From Cyanobacteria bacterium HKST-UBA02 (GTDB lineage: Bacteria > Cyanobacteriota > Vampirovibrionia > Obscuribacterales > Obscuribacteraceae), in assembly GCA_020431945.1 (NCBI GenBank), contig JAGQHH010000270.1:1-6761 (forward strand): DNA of 6,761 bases, written 5' to 3'. Below, one piece after another: positions 1-5,529 of this stretch. A model generated the notes under the pieces. The model did not search any database and was not told the DNA's origin. It saw nothing but the letters and a program-made list of their open reading frames with translations. The position numbers were made by a program, and so were the translations under genes. How positions within the stretch are numbered: the stretch's first letter is position 1; the number at the start of each line of letters is the position of its first letter.

Positions 1-2781
1 ATGAGACTGGAGCTCAACGAAGACGAGGAGATTGGCAGCCCCAACGACCTCATCGACACCAGACCTTTTGCAAACGCTATCAATAAGTATTTCGCCGGCA
101 ACCCGCTGGTTCAGTATCTCGATCAACAGAATCCGCTCTCCGAGCTCTCGCACCGCCGCCGGATCACATCCTTCGGTCCCGGTGGTATCGACCCGGCCGC
201 GGCTCCTGTGGAGATGCGCGATGTGCACCCCAGCCAGATCGGACGTGTCTGCCTGGTCGAATCTCCGGAAGGCAAGAACTGCGGTATGGTCTCTTATCTC
301 GCGACCTACTGCCGTATCGATGATGACGGCTTCCTGACCGTGCCTTATCGCAAGGTGAAAGACGGCATCCTCACCGATGCGGTTCAGTATCTCACTCCCA
401 GCGACGACAAGAAATACACCCTGGCTCCGCCTGATACCAAGGTCAAAGACGGCAAGATAGTCGGACCCCTGGTGGCGGCAAGACGCGGCGAGCTCTTCTT
501 CGAAGTGCCTCCGGAAGCCATCGATATGATCGGCATCACGCCCCAGGGATTCTTCTCGGTGGGCTCCGGACTGATTCCCTTCCTGGAGCATGATGACGCG
601 AACCGTGCTCTCATGGGCGGCGGCATGATGCGCCAGACCCTGCCCCTGGTGAGACCCGAGCGTCCCCGGGTAGGCACCGGCATGGAGAAAATCGTGGCTC
701 GCTCCTCGGGTCATTCGGTCATCGCCAGACGCGGCGGTATCGTCACCCATGTCGATGGCAACAGGATCGAGATCCAGCAGGCAAGCGGCGAGATCCGTAC
801 TTATAATCTCACCCGTTTCGATCGCACCAACCAGAACACCATCCTCGACCAGAGACCGGCAGTGGCTAAAGGCGATCGGGTGGAAGCCGGACAGATCATC
901 GCCGACGGACCGGCAAGCGATAAGGGTGAGCTGGCTCTGGGTCGCAACCTATTGACGGCATTCCTCTCCTGGAACGGCTATAACTTCGAAGACGCCATCA
1001 TCATCAGACAGGGTATCGTCCGGGATGACGTCATCACCCATATCGAAATCGAAAAGCATTCCATCGGTGTCTACCAGACCCTGCGCGGACCGGAAATCCT
1101 CACTCCCGAGCTTCCCAATGTGGCCGGCAAAGACATCGAGCATCTGGACGAGCGCGGTATCGCCAAGATAGGCAGCTATGTCGAGCCCGGCGATGTGCTG
1201 GTCTCCAAGCTCACACCCAAAGAGCACAGAGCCCTGAGCTCGGAAGAAGAGCTCCTCCAGGCTATCTTCGGTAAAGTAGCCGAAGAGATGGCGGACAGCT
1301 CCCTTCGTGTTCCCCACGGAGCCGGCGGCCGGGTCATCGATGTGCGTATCTTCACTCCCGAGACCACTCCCGAGATGAAGGCAGGCGTTATCTGCGAGAT
1401 CGAAGTTCTCACCGCTCGCCTGTGCAAGCTCGAAGTCGGCGACAAGCTCGCCGGACGTCACGGAAACAAGGGCATCGTCGCCACCATCGTTCCCGATGAG
1501 GACATGCCTTATCTTCCCGACGGCACCCCGGTGGATATCGTTCTCAATCCGCTCGGCGTCCCCAGCCGTATGAATGTCGGTCAGGTCATGGACACCCAGC
1601 TCGGCTATTACGCCAGCGTCCTCAATCGCTTCTATCGCATCCACCAGTTCGACGAGTCTCTTGCCAAAGACGCCTCTTACAACCTGGTCAAGGAAGCCCT
1701 GGAAGAAGTGCGCAAGACCCCCGGCTACGAATGGCTGGGAGAAGACGGCAAAGTCACTCTCTATGACGGCAGAACCGGCGAAGCAATCAACAGCCCGGTC
1801 CTGGTCGGTCGCCAGTATATGCTCAAGCTCAACCAGCTCGTGCTTCACAAGATCAACGCCAGATCCGGTCTCGGCGGTCCCTACGCTGCGGTCACCCAGC
1901 AGCCGGTGGGCGGCAAGGCCAACCACGGCGGTCAGAGAATGGGCGAGATGGAAGTCTGGGCGATTCAAGCCTATGGTTGCGCTCATATGCTCAACGAGAT
2001 GATGACCATCAAAGCAGACGACATCCAGGGACGCCACCAGGCGTATGCCGACATGGTCCAGGGCAAGAACCCGCCTACCGGCGGCCGCACCGCCGCGTTC
2101 GACGGGCTCTGCTGCGAGATCCGCGGTCTCGGTCTCGAGATGACCCTGGGCAAGGTCGTGGACAGCTTCGATCCTCTCCCGGAAAAATTCTGCAGCCATG
2201 TCGATCTTCCGGAAGATCCCACCCTCGAGGAAGCACTGCAAGTATCTTCGGTAGACATGATCGAATCCGAGCTGGGTCAAAGACTCCTCGAGATTCCGGC
2301 AGGCGACTACGAGCCGGTGGTACGTCCGCCCCAGGTGCCCATGATCACTTCGATCACCAACGGCAAATTCGGCAAGAAACCTCAAATAGAACTAGCACAG
2401 GAGTCATTGATTGATGATATTGATGAGCCAACAGATTCTCAGGACACGCTTCAACCTCAAGGAGAGGACAAAGACCAACAAAACGTCTTTGACTTCATTG
2501 ACAGTGTCACTGCCGACCTCGACTTCGAACCCCCGAAAGGAAGCGAAAGCGAAGTCTCCCGGGGAAATGTCTCCCAAGAAAATGTCTCCCAGGAAAGCGA
2601 CACGACATCTGAGCTGTCCAGCTTGATCGCCCCGGAGCTCGATCGGGAAGAAGAGATGCTCGATTTCCCCTCCCTTTCGGAGCTTCAATCCCTGGCTCAA
2701 GAGCTCATGGGCATTTCCCAGGAGGACAAAACAAAAGTATCCGTCACCATAATGCCGGAGACCATTAAAACCGATTCTTAA
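1..2781 (+). CDS. rpoB: RNA polymerase beta subunit, C-terminal two-thirds with a long acidic tail (5' incomplete or split gene)
   Basis: Beta forms one jaw of the RNA polymerase cleft and contributes to the active site. Visible in order: the rifampicin/fork region (residues 34-62, NPLSEL then GPGG), ESPEG (87-91), FLEHDDANRALMG (about 194-206), FED with E330-D331, KLAGRHGNKG (482-491; K482 and K490 match E. coli K1065 and K1073), PSRMNVGQ (R523 matches R1106), then TQQP...GEMEVWA. The DR2 insertion of E. coli is absent, as in many phyla. Residue 1 aligns with about E. coli 476, so the N-terminal lobes are missing. M1 sits where many bacterial betas have an internal Met (KERM), so the ATG at base 1 may be internal. 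The usual C-terminus falls near residue 717; about 209 acidic residues follow. Odd substitutions include KINAR (N619 for the usual His) and G208 for the Asn of LMGxNMQRQ. rpoC does not follow. The family is certain; whether it is the housekeeping copy is not. Confidence 0.95.
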   Translation: MRLELNEDEEIGSPNDLIDTRPFANAINKYFAGNPLVQYLDQQNPLSELSHRRRITSFGPGGIDPAAAPVEMRDVHPSQIGRVCLVESPEGKNCGMVSYLATYCRIDDDGFLTVPYRKVKDGILTDAVQYLTPSDDKKYTLAPPDTKVKDGKIVGPLVAARRGELFFEVPPEAIDMIGITPQGFFSVGSGLIPFLEHDDANRALMGGGMMRQTLPLVRPERPRVGTGMEKIVARSSGHSVIARRGGIVTHVDGNRIEIQQASGEIRTYNLTRFDRTNQNTILDQRPAVAKGDRVEAGQIIADGPASDKGELALGRNLLTAFLSWNGYNFEDAIIIRQGIVRDDVITHIEIEKHSIGVYQTLRGPEILTPELPNVAGKDIEHLDERGIAKIGSYVEPGDVLVSKLTPKEHRALSSEEELLQAIFGKVAEEMADSSLRVPHGAGGRVIDVRIFTPETTPEMKAGVICEIEVLTARLCKLEVGDKLAGRHGNKGIVATIVPDEDMPYLPDGTPVDIVLNPLGVPSRMNVGQVMDTQLGYYASVLNRFYRIHQFDESLAKDASYNLVKEALEEVRKTPGYEWLGEDGKVTLYDGRTGEAINSPVLVGRQYMLKLNQLVLHKINARSGLGGPYAAVTQQPVGGKANHGGQRMGEMEVWAIQAYGCAHMLNEMMTIKADDIQGRHQAYADMVQGKNPPTGGRTAAFDGLCCEIRGLGLEMTLGKVVDSFDPLPEKFCSHVDLPEDPTLEEALQVSSVDMIESELGQRLLEIPAGDYEPVVRPPQVPMITSITNGKFGKKPQIELAQESLIDDIDEPTDSQDTLQPQGEDKDQQNVFDFIDSVTADLDFEPPKGSESEVSRGNVSQENVSQESDTTSELSSLIAPELDREEEMLDFPSLSELQSLAQELMGISQEDKTKVSVTIMPETIKTDS
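2551..2595 (+). repeat. Three tandem 15-bp units inside the rpoB tail
   Basis: Three adjacent 15-base units (2551-2565, 2566-2580, 2581-2595) share the core GTCTCCC. The last two differ at one base; the first is more diverged. They are in frame and encode the pentapeptide series EVSRG-NVSQE-NVSQE. This looks like recent slippage expansion in a disordered tail, with no visible effect on the polymerase core. Confidence 0.85.
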
Positions 2782-2792
2782 GTGGAGCAGAA

Positions 2793-3707
2793 ATGAAAAG
2801 GTCAGCCATTATCTCGATAAACACAGCCTGCCTTCTATTGTTGGTAGGTATGATTCTGGCAACGCTGGCACAGCCGGCTGTGGCTCAGCCTTTCATTCCA
2901 CCGGAACCGCCTCCCATCGGCGACGGCTCGGTACCGGCACCGGTGACACCCGGCGATGCCGGCGGCGCGCCGCCGGTTCCTTCGGATACAGCCGATCCTA
3001 CACCAGGACACAATTTCCCGGTGGGTGTCGGTCGCGATCGCACGGTCATAAGAGTCATGCACAATGACGGCCGCGGTCAGCGCGAAGTGATGACCATCCG
3101 TCCCGATCAGCTCAGCAATGACGAGCTCGCCCAGGTGGAGGGCATTCTCGGCGTCAACGCCAGATCCGGCGAACAGACCATTACCGCCAATGCTTCCGAC
3201 GCTCAGATCGAGCAACTCAACGAAGCCCTGGCTCACTATCCGCAGTTTCAGAACAACGGCGGTCGCAAACAGATCGTCGATGATGCTCCGGGTGCGAGCT
3301 ATCCTCATACTCCCAGCCGTTACGGTCTGACACCGGACCATCCCCTGCCGACTGTCTGGACATTCTCCAGATATCTCGTTCTGGCAGGCGTGGTGAGCGC
3401 AACAGTATTTATGTCTATTGCCGCTTATTCCATGGTCCTCGGTCATCCTTATGGCGGCTCGAGAGTGATCGGCGCTGCTGCCGGGCTGATGCTCCTGCTC
3501 TCCGCCTACACCATCTGGAAGATCGTGCAGATGAATACTTTTAACGCCAACAGCGACACACCGGCTCAAATCAACACCGGAGCCTTCAACGCCCAGGTCC
3601 AGGATGCGTTCATGAACAGACCCCAGGTGCCCCTGCCGGGCGCAAGCGGCGCCACAGGCAGATCCGGCGTACCGGTTCAGCCACTGGGTAACGCGAATAA
3701 TCCGTAG
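2793..3707 (+). CDS. Exported membrane protein with signal peptide, Pro-rich segment and two-helix hairpin; function unknown
   Basis: This 304-residue protein is not recognised as a named family. It starts with a clear signal peptide: KR at 2-3, hydrophobic core about 5-25, likely cleavage after AVA at 31. Residues 33-72 are rich in Pro and Gly. A soluble stretch (about 75-185) follows, then two hydrophobic segments, about 195-216 and 225-245, joined by a short loop GHPYGGSR. The tail (about 246-304) is Asn/Gln/Pro/Gly-rich. A signal peptide followed by two closely spaced helices recalls VirB2/TrbC-type subunits of type IV secretion systems, but the protein is much longer than those pilins and no diagnostic motif is seen, so that is inference only. 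GGAG at 2784-2787 lies 5 bases before the ATG, and the gene begins 11 bases after the rpoB stop, so the two are probably co-transcribed. Confidence 0.88.
   Translation: MKRSAIISINTACLLLLVGMILATLAQPAVAQPFIPPEPPPIGDGSVPAPVTPGDAGGAPPVPSDTADPTPGHNFPVGVGRDRTVIRVMHNDGRGQREVMTIRPDQLSNDELAQVEGILGVNARSGEQTITANASDAQIEQLNEALAHYPQFQNNGGRKQIVDDAPGASYPHTPSRYGLTPDHPLPTVWTFSRYLVLAGVVSATVFMSIAAYSMVLGHPYGGSRVIGAAAGLMLLLSAYTIWKIVQMNTFNANSDTPAQINTGAFNAQVQDAFMNRPQVPLPGASGATGRSGVPVQPLGNANNP
2869..2882. repeat. 14-bp perfect palindrome in the signal-peptide coding region
   Basis: CACAGCCGGCTGTG reads the same on both strands. It lies in the codons just before the predicted signal-peptide cleavage site. A 14-bp palindrome can occur by chance in a window this size, so no function is claimed. 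Confidence 0.5.
2959..2976. repeat. 18-bp perfect palindrome in the Pro-rich coding segment
   Basis: CCGGCGGCGCGCCGCCGG is a perfect, all-G/C inverted repeat. As RNA it could fold into a 7-bp stem with a GCGC loop. It encodes part of the Gly/Pro-rich stretch after the signal peptide, so biased composition may explain it, although a perfect 18-mer palindrome is rare by chance in a 6.8-kb window. No T-run follows, so it is not a terminator. Confidence 0.6.
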
Positions 3708-3776
3708 AATCCGCAGATTAACTGCAGTGTGACCGTAGAATCAACATAGACTGATAAGCAGAAAAATCGGAGAATC
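3702..3776 (+). repeat. Spaced direct repeats around a stop codon and in the following gap
   Basis: CCGTAGAATC occurs exactly at 3702-3711 and 3733-3742, and a degenerate copy (TCGGAGAATC) lies at 3767-3776. The starts are 31 and 34 bases apart. The first copy contains the TAG stop of the 304-aa gene; the last overlaps the GGAG ribosome-binding site (3769-3772) of the next gene. They could be remnants of a duplication or binding sites for a regulator; nothing in the sequence decides. Confidence 0.5.
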
Positions 3777-3781
3777 GAGTC

Positions 3782-4492
3782 ATGAAAGGGATAGCCAACA
3801 AGACGAAGAAGCGGAGGACGGCAGTAATTGCCGTGACCGTCGCTCTCGCCCTTGGTGGCGGCACCCTCACTCAAGCAGCTCTTGCCGGCAACGGCCAGTC
3901 CGAAGTGTTCTCGGCCAAGCCCGCTCCTCCGATCCAGACCAAGCCGCCGGAGGATCCGAATCTGGCACCGGCCACCAGAGCGGGATCGCTCTCGATAATG
4001 TCCGATGATTCACCGGCGCTTCGCTGGTTCGAGAATTACGACATGCAGCGTTATACCTATCAGAAATCGCCGGCGGATCGTGCCATCCTTAGAAGACCGA
4101 TCAATCAAGAAGCCGAAAGAGTCAAAGAGTGGATCGATACGGCAGGCAAGGTGGCTTACAACTACCGGGAGCTGGCCAAATTGCTTCGTGCATCCACAGC
4201 TCCTGATGGACATCACGATATCGATGAGTTCCGCAAGCTCGTGGCTGACTGGTATGACGACGAGGCGGCGGTCTATGAAGAGCTGATCAAGCCCCGCCCT
4301 CCAGCTCGAACCAAGGAGGACCTGGAAGAGCAATTACTCGCGGTGAAGAGCAGGGCATCCAGCCTCAAGGACAACTACAAGGCCCTCAATGCCATGGACA
4401 TCGAGCTCAGACAGAAGTACCGAGTCCATCTCGACAAGAACGAGGACCCGCTCACCAAGTACGTCACCGGCGTAGACGGGCAGAAGAAGTAA
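3782..4492 (+). CDS. Exported helical protein of unknown function
   Basis: This 236-residue protein is not recognised. A very basic N-terminus (KKRR near 9-12) leads into a hydrophobic core (about 14-27) and a likely signal-peptidase site after ALA at residue 35. A Pro-rich linker (about 45-65) follows. The rest (about 80-230) is charged, with many Lys, Arg, Glu, Asp and Ala, and is probably mostly alpha-helical, possibly coiled-coil in the last 60 residues. There is no cysteine and no second hydrophobic segment, so it should be soluble outside the cytoplasmic membrane once cleaved. GGAG at 3769-3772 precedes the ATG by 9 bases. It lies 74 bases after the previous stop and 63 before the next gene, in the same direction. 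Like its upstream neighbour it has a signal peptide followed by a Pro-rich linker, which suggests the two may work at the same envelope site. That is inference. Confidence 0.85.
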   Translation: MKGIANKTKKRRTAVIAVTVALALGGGTLTQAALAGNGQSEVFSAKPAPPIQTKPPEDPNLAPATRAGSLSIMSDDSPALRWFENYDMQRYTYQKSPADRAILRRPINQEAERVKEWIDTAGKVAYNYRELAKLLRASTAPDGHHDIDEFRKLVADWYDDEAAVYEELIKPRPPARTKEDLEEQLLAVKSRASSLKDNYKALNAMDIELRQKYRVHLDKNEDPLTKYVTGVDGQKK

Positions 4493-4555
4493 AAAGTTTT
4501 TTTCGACAGACACCAGGCTCAGTATCACCAGAGACCATAAGGACAATTCAGGATA

Positions 4556-5341
4556 ATGGCGATTCAATTAAACGACAGAGACAACTTGATCTTCGATCTC
4601 ATCGATGAGCACGAGGTTTTGCTCGAGAAGCATATCTCCTGGTTCATCGCCGAAGACGACAAGCCGGTGTTGATCAGAGACCGTCTCCGCAAACTCTTCT
4701 ATCTCGACTATCTTCTCTGCCACAGGCACGGGACCAAGCTTCCCTGGTGGACTACGCCCACCAAGCCTCTGGTCTATCTGCTCTCGCCCATGGCGAAAAC
4801 GGTGAGCGGCAAAGCCGACGATGACACCGATCGTTTCGACGCGGAATGGCAGAGACATCACCTCGAAGTCGCCAATCTGAGAATGCTTTATCTAATCAGT
4901 CAGACCGAAGGTCAGATCAGCAATTTCAAATGGACAACTTGCAGAGGCGAAGACAAGACCGTATTCGGTCTCGACGCCAAAGTAACCTTTACCGCCAACG
5001 GTATCGCCTACGATATCGGCATCGTCAACCAGCCGGGTGCCACCGAGGAGTCCATCGCCAGGATGGAATCGGCTCTCGAGAATGCCGGAGTCGAGATGAT
5101 TTTCTGCGTCTCCAGAGACGAGGAATCGGAAGAAGCCATACAGAAGGCGATCCACGCGAAAGCCGGCTCGAAGCTTGCCCGGTATTGCTTCTTCGCCACG
5201 CACCAGGACCTCTACAAAAAGGGCATGGTGTCCTCGAAATGGCAGAACTCCGAGCAAAAATCCGTCAACCTCTTCTCCGGCGCTGCCGATCTGGCTGGCT
5301 GGACAAAAGGAATCGGTCAAGCCCAGGCAGCATCTGCCTGA
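4556..5341 (+). CDS. Winged-helix, Replic_Relax-like protein (plasmid/ICE-associated family)
   Basis: This 261-residue soluble protein resembles the Replic_Relax family of plasmids and integrative elements, thought to help replication or relaxation of mobile DNA. Evidence is architectural: LNDRDNLIFDLIDEHEVL (4-21) and IRDRLRKLFYLDYL (about 40-53) look like the winged helix that opens these proteins; HHLEVANLRM (101-110) matches the family's mid-protein helix; D140 (GLDAK), a beta-rich stretch, a helix 164-177 and IFCVSRDEE suggest the nuclease-like C-terminal fold. The acidic residue usual in the second strand (EVD-like) is here IVNQ (156-159), so nuclease activity is unlikely. The start is fixed by an in-frame TAA at 4538-4540 with no other start codon between. 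The best ribosome-binding match, AAGGA at 4539-4543, is 12 bases upstream, slightly far. The family call comes from memory of the pattern, not from a profile search. Confidence 0.7.
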   Translation: MAIQLNDRDNLIFDLIDEHEVLLEKHISWFIAEDDKPVLIRDRLRKLFYLDYLLCHRHGTKLPWWTTPTKPLVYLLSPMAKTVSGKADDDTDRFDAEWQRHHLEVANLRMLYLISQTEGQISNFKWTTCRGEDKTVFGLDAKVTFTANGIAYDIGIVNQPGATEESIARMESALENAGVEMIFCVSRDEESEEAIQKAIHAKAGSKLARYCFFATHQDLYKKGMVSSKWQNSEQKSVNLFSGAADLAGWTKGIGQAQAASA

Positions 5342-5372
5342 AGTAATTTGCTTGAGGTAATCTGCCTGATAG
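5336..5372 (+). repeat. Imperfect 14-bp tandem repeat across the stop codon of the Replic_Relax-like gene
   Basis: Units at 5336-5349 (GCCTGAAGTAATTT) and 5350-5363 (GCTTGAGGTAATCT) match at 11 of 14 positions, and a partial third copy (GCCTGATAG) follows at 5364-5372. The TGA stop at 5339-5341 lies in the first unit. The array looks like a small duplication of the gene's 3' end; no role is evident. Confidence 0.6.
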
Positions 5373-5376
5373 AAAG

Positions 5377-5391
5377 GGACTGTAACAGTCC
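5377..5391. other. Short perfect hairpin GGACTG-TAA-CAGTCC
   Basis: A 6-bp perfect inverted repeat with a 3-base loop lies 36 bases after the preceding stop and 26 before the terminator stem. No T-run follows it, so it is not itself a terminator. It could stabilise the 3' end of the transcript or be a protein-binding dyad, or it may be chance. Confidence 0.4.
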
Positions 5392-5417
5392 GATGTTAGA
5401 TTTGGTCATGAGGGGTT

Positions 5418-5448
5418 AAGGGTCCGGGGAGCCGGACCCTTTTGATTT
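5418..5448 (+). terminator. Intrinsic (Rho-independent) terminator
   Basis: AAGGGTCCGG (5418-5427) pairs perfectly with CCGGACCCTT (5432-5441) around the loop GGAG, and the T-rich tail TTTTGATTT follows (5440-5448). A perfect 10-bp stem with six G-C pairs at its core and a T tract is the standard form. It lies 77 bases after the last gene of the rpoB-led series and before the kinase gene, so it marks the end of that transcript. Confidence 0.9.
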
Positions 5449-5474
5449 GGGGGTGATGCCGCTTCAGCGATACT
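5447..5474 (+). promoter_or_regulatory. Weak candidate promoter for the kinase gene
   Basis: A separate promoter is expected between the terminator and the kinase start. The best match to a housekeeping sigma-70 type promoter is TTGGGG (5447-5452), 16 bases, GATACT (5469-5474): three and four of six consensus positions. TAAATA at 5496-5501 is an alternative -10 with a poor -35. Both matches are weak; position relative to the terminator is the main argument. Confidence 0.22.
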
Positions 5475-5529
5475 CGAACATCGTGGCGGGGTAGGTAAAT
5501 ATTGGTAGTTTGGCAGCATAGAGTTCAGC

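Noticed and set aside
949..2385. 478-codon open frame on the - strand opposite rpoB
   Set aside because: It lies wholly antisense to conserved RpoB motifs. In GC-rich genes with strong third-position bias, long antisense frames arise routinely; the product has no recognisable domain.
2498..2503. Perfect TTGACA -35 hexamer inside the rpoB tail
   Set aside because: There is no -10-like hexamer at 16-18 bases downstream, and it lies within an open coding frame.
2835..3569. 244-codon open frame on the - strand opposite the 304-aa membrane protein gene
   Set aside because: The + strand frame has a good ribosome-binding site, signal peptide and two membrane helices; the reverse frame encodes a Cys/His/Arg-rich product with no coherent structure.
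3728..3757. Possible promoter (TGTGAC ... TGATAA) between the two exported-protein genes
   Set aside because: The -10 matches only two of six consensus positions at a usable spacing; read-through from upstream explains expression.
4491..4503. AAAAAGTTTTTTT after the 236-aa gene, considered as a terminator
   Set aside because: The T-run has no G/C-rich stem before it; the only pairing upstream is about four bases with a large loop.
4846..5346. 166-codon + frame overlapping the Replic_Relax-like gene
   Set aside because: It is an Arg/Ser/Gln-rich out-of-frame reading of the main gene, typical of a shadow frame.
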